Shown: piece after piece, positions 8,347 through 16,930 of the stretch
Layout: every line of letters starts with the position of its first letter
How positions within the stretch are numbered: position 1 is the first letter of the stretch
Assembly: GCF_001679785.1 (NCBI RefSeq)
Contig: NZ_CP016286.1
Coordinates: 2,542,001 to 2,606,000 of the forward strand
Direction of reading: 5' to 3'
Source: Rhizobium leguminosarum
GTDB lineage: Bacteria; Pseudomonadota; Alphaproteobacteria; Rhizobiales; Rhizobiaceae
Length of the DNA: 64,000 nt
Made by a program: the position numbers and the translations under genes
Notes under the pieces: generated by a model
What the model was told of the DNA's origin: nothing
The model's database searches: none
The model's input: the letters and a program-made list of their open reading frames with translations, nothing else

Positions 8347-8568
8347 ATGACCAAGTTTGTAGTGGGCGACCGAATAAAGGTGCGTGAGGGAGCAGAGTTA
8401 AAATTCCCTGATCATTTCAAAAAAGTGGGAAAGGTCGTGGAAACAGCCGATATTCCTGCTTACGGTGATGTGATCCGCGTCCACTGGACCGGACAACCCG
8501 AACCGGAAGCCGCTTTTTCAGAGTCGGCGCTGTTCGACTTGGTTGAAGACACACAGTTGAGGAAATAA
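8347..8568 (+). CDS. Small hypothetical cargo protein
   Basis: Protein of 73 residues with a beta-rich, SH3/KOW-like pattern: VVGDRIKVREGAELKF, KKVGKVVETAD, VIRVHWTGQPEPE and AFSESALFDLVE. Function unknown. The ATG is preceded by GGGGGCATCTC. It is the first gene inside attL, the usual place for accessory cargo in satellites. Confidence 0.65.
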   Translation: MTKFVVGDRIKVREGAELKFPDHFKKVGKVVETADIPAYGDVIRVHWTGQPEPEAAFSESALFDLVEDTQLRK

Positions 8569-8578
8569 TTCCTTCTTT

Positions 8579-8597
8579 ATAATGTGCGTCACATTAT
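8579..8597. promoter_or_regulatory. Perfect operator-like palindrome
   Basis: ATAATGTG-CGT-CACATTAT: 8-bp arms and a 3-bp centre, 10 bp after the previous gene. It is A/T-rich and too short for a terminator, so a repressor site for the following cargo genes is the better reading. Confidence 0.45.
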
Positions 8598-8773
8598 GGC
8601 TGCACTCGCCGATCAGCGTTACCTTCAAGGTAATTTGACAAATGATATCCGCGTAATGGACGCGCGAAATTCGCTTCCACTAATCAATTATTAATGTCTT
8701 GTTCAGATGCGATGTGATATCCATATTAATGAAAATCTCCGAAGCAGACGAAATTGGTCTTGAAGTTCGCGAA

Positions 8774-8798
8774 ATTTCAGTGCAGACAACACTGAAAT
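8774..8798. repeat. Inverted repeat upstream of small ORF
   Basis: ATTTCAGTG and CACTGAAAT arms with a 7-nt spacer, 59 bp before the ATG at 8857. It could be an operator or an RNA hairpin in the leader. Confidence 0.4.
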
Positions 8799-8856
8799 CA
8801 ATTGGAACATGTCCGTCGCATAAGCGTTGGGTTGGGGACGAACAGAGGAAATCGAC

Positions 8857-9009
8857 ATGCAGAGAACAGAGACATCCGTCGTGCACAGCTCGGGCGAGAA
8901 GCTTGTCCGCGCATGCCCGAACAACAGCCTGAGAGAGCCGGTTCGCAAATTTGAAGACACATTCAGCGCCGAAGAAGTGGTGCTTGAGAAGTTCTTCAAA
9001 AAGAACTGA
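8857..9009 (+). CDS. Small hypothetical cargo protein (50 aa)
   Basis: Short protein MQRTETSVVHSSGEKL ending LEKFFKKN, with a charged C-terminal helix. The start is supported by AGAGGAAATCGAC before ATG. A strong rho-independent terminator follows 24 bp downstream, supporting real transcription. No family recognised. Confidence 0.6.
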   Translation: MQRTETSVVHSSGEKLVRACPNNSLREPVRKFEDTFSAEEVVLEKFFKKN

Positions 9010-9032
9010 TCAAATCGTTAGCTGAACACAGA

Positions 9033-9061
9033 AAGCCCTTGCAAATCGCAAGGGCTTTTTC
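9033..9061 (+). terminator. Rho-independent terminator
   Basis: 10-bp stem AAGCCCTTGC / GCAAGGGCTT with a 5-nt loop, then a run of T. It separates the 50-aa cargo gene from the next one. Confidence 0.85.
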
Positions 9062-9097
9062 TATGGCGACTACTTTACATTGTGACAGGGAATCGAA

Positions 9098-9646
9098 ATG
9101 CCCGCATTTCAGAATTTTACTGACCTAGACGATAAAGAAATATTTGTGGGCATCGTGAAAGACCATTTCCTTAAGGGTTGGCCGAGGGCATTTGGATACT
9201 CTGGAACGGAGATCAGCTTAGACGAAAACCTCGTCAGCCTCGCACATGATACGTACCAGCTCAGTATCAACCAATACACCATTGCGCTGAAGTCCCAGAA
9301 CCCGGACCACTACAAGCGAGCCGGCGCTCTCCTCCACTCGCTATACAAGACGAAGCCGATAGTGAAAACTGTGTTGGACTCCAACGCTGAATACTACCGC
9401 GACTTCAATAATGTCGGCGTCAGCTATGCTGATGCGGAGCACTGGGATAATTATTGCGTTTGGTTCGAAACCTATGCGAATTTTGCTATGTCGTTCGATC
9501 TCGCATTTCGATGCTGTGCGGTATACGAAGAAAACCCGCGCGTGTACAATTCAGACTTCCTCGAAAACGCGTGCTATTACATGGCTGAAAACACTTCAAT
9601 AAATGTCGGCTCTTTCATGATGATTTTCAAAGCGTTCATGGCGTGA
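9098..9646 (+). CDS. Hypothetical cargo protein
   Basis: Protein of 182 residues, no family recognised. It is acidic, soluble and rich in Tyr, Phe and Asn (for example HWDNYCVWFETYANFAMSFD), with a helical pattern and no signal peptide. The ATG follows AGGGAATCGAA, and a terminator lies just before the gene, so it is its own unit. Its place between attL and the phage-type genes is where satellites carry accessory functions; an interference role is possible but nothing in the sequence proves it. Confidence 0.65.
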   Translation: MPAFQNFTDLDDKEIFVGIVKDHFLKGWPRAFGYSGTEISLDENLVSLAHDTYQLSINQYTIALKSQNPDHYKRAGALLHSLYKTKPIVKTVLDSNAEYYRDFNNVGVSYADAEHWDNYCVWFETYANFAMSFDLAFRCCAVYEENPRVYNSDFLENACYYMAENTSINVGSFMMIFKAFMA

Positions 9647-9730
9647 ACTTGGGCTTTAGTTCCCAGATCGGACCGCATCGTATTCAATCCCCATGATGGT
9701 GAGTATAATTGCCTCAACCAACGAGGACTC

Positions 9731-10006
9731 ATGGACATGGGCATTCTTGCCGAACAGTTGAAGAACCAAAAGGAAGCGCAGGTTCCGCAAGGGATCATCG
9801 ACACGATCACGACTTCCGACACGACCAAGCTTGTGAAGCCGATTCGTGCGTTCATGGTCACCGCGCCGGGCAACGTCTCGGTTCTCATGAATGACGGTTC
9901 TTCGGGTATCTATCCCGGTTGCGTGGCGGGTACGCAGTACATGGGCAAGATTCTCCGGATCAACACGACCGGAACCACAGCGACCGGTATTAAAGGCCTA
10001 CTCTAG
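9731..10006 (+). CDS. Phage spike-base-like small structural protein
   Basis: Protein of 91 residues. After a helical start the rest is a beta-rich module: TTKLVKPIRAFMVTAPGNVS, VLMNDGSSGIYPGC and GKILRINTTGTTATGIKGLL. The pattern (P-x-R-A, x-DG, V-x-R-I-x-x-TGTTAT-I) recalls small spike-base proteins of the Rcc01079 type found in phages and gene transfer agents. RBS: GAGGACTC before ATG. It converges with the next gene and the stop codons overlap in CTAG. Confidence 0.5.
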   Translation: MDMGILAEQLKNQKEAQVPQGIIDTITTSDTTKLVKPIRAFMVTAPGNVSVLMNDGSSGIYPGCVAGTQYMGKILRINTTGTTATGIKGLL

Positions 10007-10248
10007 CCGATCTGCCTGACGACTTCTTGCCTAACCCAAGCGCGATACGATTCCGCGATCGTATCGCGTACTTTCGCCGCACCGCGCCGTTGCGCATTCG
10101 CTTCGGAGATGATCAAACCTGCGCTGTCGATGCTTATCCCGTAACGCTCGCAAAGGCCGACCAGTTCATAACCCTTGGTCCAAAGCTCAACAAGCTTTGC
10201 CCGTTGCACTTGGGAAATCTGGTCTTCCGCACGCTGCTTCTTCGGCAT
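10003..10248 (-). CDS. Small HTH-like hypothetical protein
   Basis: Protein of 81 residues, basic and helical: QRAKLVELWTKGYELVGLCE, then RYGISIDSAGLIISEANAQR, which reads like a helix-turn-helix of a small phage regulator or a terminase-small-subunit-like protein. No family is certain. The RBS is weak. Its stop codon overlaps the convergent gene by 4 bp. Confidence 0.55.
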   Translation of the reverse strand: MPKKQRAEDQISQVQRAKLVELWTKGYELVGLCERYGISIDSAGLIISEANAQRRGAAKVRDTIAESYRAWVRQEVVRQIG

Positions 10249-10276
10249 TCTTGACTTTCATTGATTGAAAACGGCA

Positions 10277-10311
10277 CCGCCCGAAGACGCTGTAGGTTCA
10301 TCTTCGGGCGG
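10277..10311. terminator. Strong hairpin, possible terminator
   Basis: CCGCCCGAAGA / TCTTCGGGCGG, 11-bp perfect stem with a 13-nt loop, just upstream of the 81-residue gene and downstream of the XkdF-like gene on the minus strand. Only a modest T-rich stretch follows, so termination efficiency is uncertain. Confidence 0.5.
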
Positions 10312-10496
10312 ATCAATCGCGGCGACGGTCGAAACGCTCAGATCGCGGCGATGATTGGTGGCGGCGGAGCCAAGGGACGGACCCCGCCGCCAAGTGTCGA
10401 ATCAACCGGGCCTAGTTGATCTGACCGGTCTCGGCGCGGGGCAATCGGGCTCATCGCAAAACGGCCTGTACCCGCCCACGCCGACCACTACCGAGA

Positions 10497-11042
10497 TTAG
10501 TAACTTGTGGCGTTCTGTGCGTCGCGAAGACGTTTCGCAGCCTGGGCTTCGTCGAGTGCGTAACTGTCGCTGATCTTCTCCGGATCGGACTCCATCAGGC
10601 GTTCGTGCGCCTTCTGCCGGGAGACGCCGTGCCTGTCGGAAAAGCTCTTCAAAAGGGATTCGTAGTGGCTCATGGTAGGAACTTCCTCGTGGTGAGTTGC
10701 GGATTTGGTGAAAGTTTCGCTGCGGATCGCGGCGAGCATCTTTGCCAGCATCACCTGGCCTTCCGGAGTAATATCGTTTGCGCTGAAAGCCACAGGGCCG
10801 GCGACCGGAACGGGATCGGCGGTTTTAATCAATGCCACGTTGGCGAATTGATTTGCGCCACGCTCGACAAGGGAAACTTCATCAAGCTTGATATTCTTCA
10901 GCGCGGTTACAGGCTTGGTGCGATCGTGACCATCGGCGACTTTCATGATCGTCACAACTGCCCCTTCGACAGCGCCGCGATGAACGGCGCTGATTTCGTC
11001 CAGCCGAAGTTCGCGAATGACCTTCCGTTCCGGCGTTGCCAT
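10497..11042 (-). CDS. XkdF-like phage protein with duplicated motif
   Basis: Protein of 181 residues. Two N-terminal units, LDEISAVHRGAVEGAVVTI (14-32) and LDEVSLVERGANQFANVAL (52-70), are copies of one motif of the form LxEVSxVxRGA. This motif is typical of XkdF/prohead-protease-associated phage proteins. The C-terminal part (HYESLLKSFSDRHGVSRQKA, then HERLMES) is helical. The full protease domain with a Ser/His pair is not evident, so a scaffold or assembly role may be likelier than proteolysis. It starts 1 bp after the stop of the coiled-coil gene, implying one operon. Confidence 0.55.
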   Translation of the reverse strand: MATPERKVIRELRLDEISAVHRGAVEGAVVTIMKVADGHDRTKPVTALKNIKLDEVSLVERGANQFANVALIKTADPVPVAGPVAFSANDITPEGQVMLAKMLAAIRSETFTKSATHHEEVPTMSHYESLLKSFSDRHGVSRQKAHERLMESDPEKISDSYALDEAQAAKRLRDAQNATSY

Positions 11043-11043
11043 A

Positions 11044-11508
11044 TCACGCCCCCGCCTTCAGCAGACCGTTGAGCCGTTGGCGATCGACAAATTCCATGGA
11101 TAGCGCGCCTCGGCTCCGAATGTGGGCGAACCTGCCGATACCGGCATGATGCAGCGCTGAGTCAACAAGACCGGGATGAGAGAAGGTATGTCCGACCCAT
11201 GCAACCTTACGATCGTATTGGCGGGCGAATTCTGCCCCGGCTTCGTCGCGCTCCTGAAGCAGATCGGCAAGCGACTTCATCGTGGCGTCAATTCGTGCTG
11301 CGAGTTTAACAAGGTATTCGGCACCCTGGGATGCCTCTGAACGAAGCGCATCAAGCTTTTCGGCTTCGGCCGCATTGGCCTTGGCCTGCTCGGCGGCTTC
11401 AAGTTCTGCAACTTTGGGAAGGATGGCAGCTTCCCGTTCTCTAACGAACTTTCGAAGCTCTTCAAGCTCGGTTCGCGGATCGGGGCTAGGCTTTTCGGAT
11501 TTGCTCAT
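11044..11508 (-). CDS. Coiled-coil phage-type hypothetical protein
   Basis: Protein of 154 residues starting MSKSEKPSPDPRTELEEL. Residues about 12-100 form a long Ala/Glu/Lys-rich coiled coil; the C-terminal third (WVGHTFSHPGLVDSALHHAG, then RLNGLLKAGA) is more compact. The start at 11508 is preferred to one at 11520 because GAAGAGA sits correctly before it. It heads the small operon with the XkdF-like gene. A head-assembly or packaging accessory role is plausible from context only. Confidence 0.6.
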   Translation of the reverse strand: MSKSEKPSPDPRTELEELRKFVREREAAILPKVAELEAAEQAKANAAEAEKLDALRSEASQGAEYLVKLAARIDATMKSLADLLQERDEAGAEFARQYDRKVAWVGHTFSHPGLVDSALHHAGIGRFAHIRSRGALSMEFVDRQRLNGLLKAGA

Positions 11509-11602
11509 GTATCTCTTCATTCATTGTTTCGCTGACAATGAATAATAGCTGCTGGATGAACCATTGCCTATCATGGTCTCCGGCAGCTTTACTGTGTCTA
11601 TA

Positions 11603-11619
11603 GTTGACAGGTGGCAACA
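11603..11619. promoter_or_regulatory. Dyad operator motif, copy 1
   Basis: GTTGACAGGTGGCAACA, 95 bp before the coiled-coil/XkdF operon start (11508) and 2 bp after the terminase stop. Arms match the dyad GTTGnCAnnTGnCAAC. See 18132, 19637 and 19667. Confidence 0.6.
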
Positions 11620-11620
11620 G

Positions 11621-13066
11621 TTACCAGTCAGTCGCCGGATTGTGGCAATCAACCAGCGGGATCAGTTGCGGCGCGGCGAGCATCGGCTTGATGTTCGAAG
11701 CACGACGGTTCGCCAGCCATGCCGCACCAGCGACCGCATTTGCCACGTCGTCGTGCTGTCCGGGCGCATGGTCCACGACATCGCGTCCCCGCCCGGTCCG
11801 GCGCTCAAGTCCGATCATCTGATTGATGACCCGATCGTTATCCAGAAGGGTGAGGCGTTTCGCATTCGTCAGCGGCAAGAGCGCGGATAAGTACAATTCG
11901 GAGCGGACGGCCGAACTGGTCATATATTCGATGCCGTTTTTCCGAAACAGTTCGCGCGGGTATTCACCGGCGTATCTGTCCCCGGTGATCGTGCGAAGGC
12001 CATAGCTCTTGAAGAAGTCGGCAAGTTCCTTCGTGGCAGCATCAGGCGAGAACGGCGGTTTGATTTCGCGGACGGCGTTGATGATGATCTGATCGCCGTC
12101 ACGGCTTGCTACTGCCGCCGTGTAGCTGTCCGCACTGCCGCCTGAAGGGTCGGCGAATCCCCAATGTTGGACGCCGGGAATATACGGACGTTCAGCGACT
12201 CCGCTATCGACACAAGCAAGCACGCTTTCGCGGGTGAACAGCGTTTCGATGTCCGTTCGAAACCGAGCCATGAATTCAGCCGACGCGCTCGAAGCGTCCC
12301 GTTCCATCGCTTGGTCTATAACCAATTGCGGAATCGTTGGGTTCATTTCGCGCGTGGCGGCTTGCCAGACCAGCGGACCGCCTTCCTTGCCGTACCAGCG
12401 GTCATAAGTGCGGAACAGCGCACCCTTGCGAGCGTAGGGACTGGACGCCAGCAACAGAAGCGAACCGGGAATAGACGCCATGCCAGGGCGAATAGCGGCA
12501 AGGATGCTTTCATCGACTTCGGCGGCGTCTTCATTGGTGGGCCAAAAGGCAATTTCATCCGCACAGACTGCCGCGAAAGCATAACCGCGTGTCGATTTGC
12601 TGGACGCCGTTCCGACTTCGATCGTGGTCCGGTTAGACAGGTCAAACGATTCCGCCGTCTCGCGCTCCACCATGCGCTTCAGCAACGGGATGTCGTTCAA
12701 CATCCCGGAAATGTAGCGGAAGATCACACGAGCCTGACGACGGTCGGCGGCAAGGATCATGATCGTCGCGCGTTCGCCGGGTTGAAGATAGGCGTCGTAC
12801 TTGCGGAAGCATGCGAGATAGACCGACCAAAGGGCAAGGAACAACGATTTGCCCCCTCGCCTTCCGATGATCAATGCAGCTTCCGTCGCGGCCTGTGAGG
12901 GCGGTGCGATCCGTCCAGTATGCTTGCGATAGATGGCTAGCTGTTCGGGCGTCATGTCGATCGCGAACATCGCGGCGGTGAAGGCAAACCATGCTTCATA
13001 GGTCGCACGATCCTTGAACCATGGACGAAACAGCTTTGGGTCTTCGAACGTGTCCAGAATGTTCAT
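11621..13066 (-). CDS. Phage terminase large subunit
   Basis: Packaging motor of 481 residues. The ATPase half has Walker A GRRGGKS (about 68-74), Walker B AAVCADEIAFW (about 164-174) and a coupling segment LLLLASSPYARKG. The nuclease half keeps its acidic residues: GFADPSGGSADSYTAA, ITGDRYAGEYPRELF and QHDDVANAVAGAAW. All catalytic parts appear present, so it should cut and package DNA. It overlaps the upstream gene by ATGA. No portal gene lies next to it, which is unusual for a terminase. Confidence 0.93.
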   Translation of the reverse strand: MNILDTFEDPKLFRPWFKDRATYEAWFAFTAAMFAIDMTPEQLAIYRKHTGRIAPPSQAATEAALIIGRRGGKSLFLALWSVYLACFRKYDAYLQPGERATIMILAADRRQARVIFRYISGMLNDIPLLKRMVERETAESFDLSNRTTIEVGTASSKSTRGYAFAAVCADEIAFWPTNEDAAEVDESILAAIRPGMASIPGSLLLLASSPYARKGALFRTYDRWYGKEGGPLVWQAATREMNPTIPQLVIDQAMERDASSASAEFMARFRTDIETLFTRESVLACVDSGVAERPYIPGVQHWGFADPSGGSADSYTAAVASRDGDQIIINAVREIKPPFSPDAATKELADFFKSYGLRTITGDRYAGEYPRELFRKNGIEYMTSSAVRSELYLSALLPLTNAKRLTLLDNDRVINQMIGLERRTGRGRDVVDHAPGQHDDVANAVAGAAWLANRRASNIKPMLAAPQLIPLVDCHNPATDW

Positions 13067-13476
13067 ACGGTGATCACCTTCGACGCGAGATAGGAGTCGA
13101 GGTCGGTAATGTCCCGCGCGACACGTTCAAGCCCCAACAGTTGAGCGTCGCGACGACGGGCGTTTGATAGCGTGGTGATCTCAGACAGGGAGATAGGTTC
13201 GCCTTTCAGCCACCGAACGTTGCCGTCGTTGATCATCACAGTTGCAATAGCCACCGCATCGACAAGGGCAAGCTTGAGCGCTGACAGCGCCGTTTCGTCG
13301 TCACCGCCTGTGAGATCGCGGATGATGGCCGATCGAAGTTGGCGGGCTTCCTTAGCGGCTTGTGTTCTGCCGTCGAGCGAGTCGATGGTAACGAGCCGTA
13401 AGGCCGCGCCATTCGAAGGGGTTTTCGACGGCTTGTCGTTTGGTATCGCCGCGCTAACGCCGGGTAGATTCTGCAT
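13063..13476 (-). CDS. Hypothetical protein, possible terminase small subunit
   Basis: Protein of 137 residues. The start is basic and loose (MQNLPGVSAAIPNDKPSK), then helices QAAKEARQLRSAIIRDLTGG and SALKLALVDAVAIATVMI and a C-terminal SNARRRDAQLLGLERVARDI. Its place directly before the large terminase, with an ATGA overlap, suggests a small-terminase role, but no classic HTH is obvious. RBS GAGGAAACA before ATG. It is the first gene after the candidate origin region. Confidence 0.55.
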   Translation of the reverse strand: MQNLPGVSAAIPNDKPSKTPSNGAALRLVTIDSLDGRTQAAKEARQLRSAIIRDLTGGDDETALSALKLALVDAVAIATVMINDGNVRWLKGEPISLSEITTLSNARRRDAQLLGLERVARDITDLDSYLASKVITV

Positions 13477-13738
13477 TGTTTCCTCATTTTGTAGCCCCGG
13501 CGTAGTTCACCGGTTCATCAGAGGGCCAAGCGTATCAAGCGATTCAGTGGATTGAATAGGCAAGCCAGATGGTTGATGACCGCTTGGTTAGGCAACATAA
13601 GAAAAAGCCGTCGCTCCGGTCTGTCTCCGGGTTTGCGTTCCTACGGCTAAAACGCGGCTATCGGACCAAGCTGCCCATGATCACAGGATTGCGGACGCTC
13701 ATGAACCGGATGTTCAATATGACAGACGATCACCGACA

Positions 13739-13955
13739 GTGACGTTTGTGACGTTTGTGACGTGCTTGCTGGTTAAGCCGCTATAGGATGAATCTGAATG
13801 ATGTAACGAACGCTGATGCTTGGATTCTATTTCGTTTTATATGTCGAATAATACGTCACAAACGTCACAAACGTCATTTCCGTTGATATTTCAAACCATT
13901 GCTAAATGACGTTTCCCATTCCCAAACGTCACACCCATCGATCAAATGTCACAAA
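13739..13955. other. Iteron cluster, candidate replication origin
   Basis: The 517-bp gap 13477-13993 holds no gene but has many copies of GTGACGTTT: tandem forward copies at 13739-13765, tandem inverted copies at 13853-13878, and single copies at about 13906, 13924 and 13946. The segment between is A/T-rich. Iterons flanking an AT-rich stretch next to a primase-helicase gene are typical of origins in P4-like satellites. Function is inferred. Confidence 0.65.
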
Positions 13956-13984
13956 GAAAAAGCCCCGGCGTTTTAACCGGGGCT
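13953..13984 (-). terminator. Terminator of the prim-pol/helicase gene
   Basis: AGCCCCGG / CCGGGGCT stem with an 8-nt loop, followed on the minus strand by a T-rich run, 10 bp after the helicase stop codon. Confidence 0.85.
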
Positions 13985-13993
13985 ACTGTTGCT

Positions 13994-15917
13994 TTAGGCC
14001 GCTGCGAATGATCGACTTGTATCACCCGGTGGCGGCAACGGTCTGAACGAACGACCTTTCCAGCCGCGCGTTGCGCCTGACCTTGATTCCATCAGCCCAC
14101 GTTTGCGCAACTGCTTCCCGAGCCTTCGCATGTTGCCTACCTCATGACCGTTAGAGCTTGCCCAAAACGTCCAGGAACCGAAGATTTCGGAGTTCGAAGC
14201 CACAGCCGTTGAATCAAGAGTCGATACGTCCTCCAGCCACTGACCAACCACATCTTCGGAGTCGATGTATTCAGCGGTGGCGCGCAAGACAGCATCAGGG
14301 GCTTGAAGCCCGAGCGATTGCCATTCGACACAGCCATTCAATGCCCACCGAAGAATCCCCGGCCATTCCGCGCGAAGTTTTTCGACAAGATGCTTGTCGC
14401 GTTGCTCCGGTGTGACCGTGGTCGTGAATGGCAGGAAATTGAAACGGCGACGAACGTCGTTCCCGGCGCTGGTGAGACTTGGCGGTTCGTTACACGCAAA
14501 CAGCAGTTTGCAAGACGGGGTAAATTCGAAGGGATCGCCGCGCATGGAATTCGCTTGGATGGGATCGCCCGCCGAAATCTGCTTGATGCGGCCAAGATTC
14601 CAAGTGACCTGATCGGGCATTTCCGGGACGGAAACAAGCCGTTTGCCCTTCAATGACGCAATGAACGTGAGGTGCTGAGAGTTCCGCGTGTTGACGAACG
14701 TTTCGGTTGCAGCGGTCGTCGCATAGCTTGCAAGTAAGCTGCCGATCGTTGACATGAACACGCCCTTACCGTTGCCCCCATGACCGTGAAGAACGAAGAC
14801 AGCATGCTCCGCTGATACGCCGGTCAGGCTGTAACCCACGACGCGCTTCAGATAGGAAATCATCGCGCTGTCGCCTCCGGTGGTCGTGTGGAGGAAGCGG
14901 AGCCACGTCGGGCAATCCTCTTCATCGGACGGCGCAACGGCGGTCATTTGCCTGAAGCGATCCTCGGGCGTGGCTTTGCGGACGATCCCCGTTCGGAGGT
15001 CAATCACTCCCGACGGTGTATTCAATGACCAAGGGTCGCGATCGAACTCCGTCAGTTGGACATGCATTTGCGGGTTCGCTTCGGCCAATGCCTGTGTGTT
15101 GCGGATCGTTGGCAGGGACCGAATTTTGTTGCGCTGCGCTACGCTGATTTCAGGAAGGCGTTCAACTAAGTCGGCGCAGGTCTTACGGATATCATCGCGA
15201 ACCGTATAATCATGACGCCACACGGACCCGTCGAACCGCAACCACTCGCCCGTTTGGGGGCAGTATCTGATTTGATTCGAGTGGGTCCGAATGAAGAATT
15301 GCGAAATTTGATCTTCCGAAGCCCCAACCTCGTCAGCTTGCAAGCTGACGCTTGTCATACCGGGGAGATCGGGAAGTCCCATGCCCGGCAGACCTTGCGG
15401 CTGCACCATCACGGCCGGCGGCGTCTTCACGACGTTGTAAAACGAACCCGAACCCTTCAACGCCTTGCCGATGGTGATCGCTCGATAATCAGGCCGGGTA
15501 AGCCATTTTTCACGTTTACCGAGCGCTGACATTCCGAACAGGCGTTCCATGCGTGATCGATGATGCCCAGTATAAAAGGCCAAGTGCGCAAGCAACGCGA
15601 GGTCAGCTTCGGACTGACCAAATTCGTCAGAGTCGGACGGGAAAAATTTGTTCAGCGCTTCGACGTTGCCGTGCCACAGATCGGCAAATGATGCTTTATT
15701 ACCGAACATGACGTCATTGCTGCCGCGACTGGAAAGCATGAGTCGGATCAGTGATGGATCGTCAGCGGGGCCGGTGTATCCATCGCACGGGCCATCCGGC
15801 AATTCTTCAACATGTTCCTCAATAACCGCGTTGGATGGGAACGCGGTTAGGAGCGCCACCGGCGCGTAAGTCGCGCCGGTGAACGGTTGGACTAGCTTGG
15901 CGGGTGCCGGAACGCGC
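13994..15917 (-). pseudogene. Prim-pol/helicase, C-terminal part (IS-disrupted)
   Basis: D5/P4-type superfamily 3 helicase part of a satellite replication protein. Walker A GHGGNGKGVFMS with Walker B-like LKGKRLVSVPEM and sensor LLFACNEPPSLTSAGNDVRR are intact. A D5_N-type region precedes it (RTHSNQIRYCPQTGEWLRFD). The reading frame is open up to the IS481 boundary at 15917 and joins in frame with the N-terminal part at 16926-17461; a GTG at 15859 could start a truncated 621-residue helicase. Without the IS and one target copy the gene would encode 819 residues. Confidence 0.85.
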
Positions 15918-15923
15918 CCTAGG

Positions 15924-16925
15924 TGTTTAGTCCCGGCATTTGATGGTGCATTATTTTCCTTAGAATGGAGGGAGGCACTATGGGCCAGGTTCTACACGGG
16001 AGCGCCACAACGACAGAGGCAATCCGTCGAGCAATACAAAATAGTGAAGAGAGCCTGAGAGCGCTTTCAAAGCGGTATGGGGTCAATCAGAAGACAATAG
16101 CCAAATGGAAGAGACGGACATCATTGGCCGATCTTCCGACAGGCCCGAAGGACCCGCATTCGACAATCCTCTCCCTTGAAGAAGAAGCCGTCATCGTCGC
16201 CTTTCGCAGGCATACATTGCTGCCTCTTGATGACTGCCTCTATGCCCTTCAACCGACGATCCCGCATCTGACACGTTCGTCCCTGCACAGGTGTCTGCAG
16301 CGCCACGGCATTTCACGCCTGCCGGAAGTGAAAGGCGACAAAGAACCGAAGAAAAAGTTCAAAAGCTACCCGATCGGCTACTTCCACGTCGATATTGCCG
16401 AGGTGCAGACGGCTGAGGGCAAGCTCTATCTCTTCGTGGCGATTGATCGCACGTCCAAGTTCGCCTTCGCTGAGCTCTATGCCAAAGCTGGCAAGATGAA
16501 TGCCGCCCAGTTCCTGCGCAACCTGATCGCGGCGGTGCCCTACACCATCCATACTATCCTGACCGATAATGGCATCCAGTTCACCAACCGGGCCTGTGAC
16601 CAAAATGCCTTCCAGCACATCTTCGACCGAGTCTGTGAGGAATACGAGATCGAGCATCGCCTGACAAAGGTTAAGCACCCATGGACCAATGGGCAGGTCG
16701 AGCGGATGAACCGGACGATCAAGGAAGCGACTGTCAAGCGCTTCCACTACGACGATCACGCACAACTGAAAAAGCATCTCGCCGACTTCATCGACGCCTA
16801 CAATTTTGGGCGCAGGCTCAAGACACTAAAGGGCCTCACCCCCTACGAGTTCATCTGCAAAAGGTGGACTTCCGAGCCAGATCGATTCATCATCGATCCT
16901 ATCCATCAAATGCCGGGACTAAACA
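15924..16925 (+). mobile_element. IS481-family insertion sequence (1002 bp)
   Basis: Ends are perfect 23-bp inverted repeats (15924-15946 and 16903-16925) that begin TGT and finish ACA. Both sides carry the 6-bp duplication CCTAGG (15918-15923, 16926-16931), which fits the NCTAGN target known for IS481. It interrupts the prim-pol/helicase gene of the island. Confidence 0.95.
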
Positions 16926-16930
16926 CCTAG
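15980..16930 (+). CDS. IS481-family transposase
   Basis: DDE transposase of 316 residues. N-terminal HTH (ESLRALSKRYGVNQKTIAKW), then an rve catalytic core with Asp in YFHVDIAEVQ, Asp in TILTDNGIQF and Glu in NGQVERMNRTIKE, so the triad is complete. The start at 15980 follows GGAGGGAGG. The stop codon TAG at 16928-16930 lies in the target duplication, outside the element itself. It is probably still active. Confidence 0.95.
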   Translation: MGQVLHGSATTTEAIRRAIQNSEESLRALSKRYGVNQKTIAKWKRRTSLADLPTGPKDPHSTILSLEEEAVIVAFRRHTLLPLDDCLYALQPTIPHLTRSSLHRCLQRHGISRLPEVKGDKEPKKKFKSYPIGYFHVDIAEVQTAEGKLYLFVAIDRTSKFAFAELYAKAGKMNAAQFLRNLIAAVPYTIHTILTDNGIQFTNRACDQNAFQHIFDRVCEEYEIEHRLTKVKHPWTNGQVERMNRTIKEATVKRFHYDDHAQLKKHLADFIDAYNFGRRLKTLKGLTPYEFICKRWTSEPDRFIIDPIHQMPGLNT

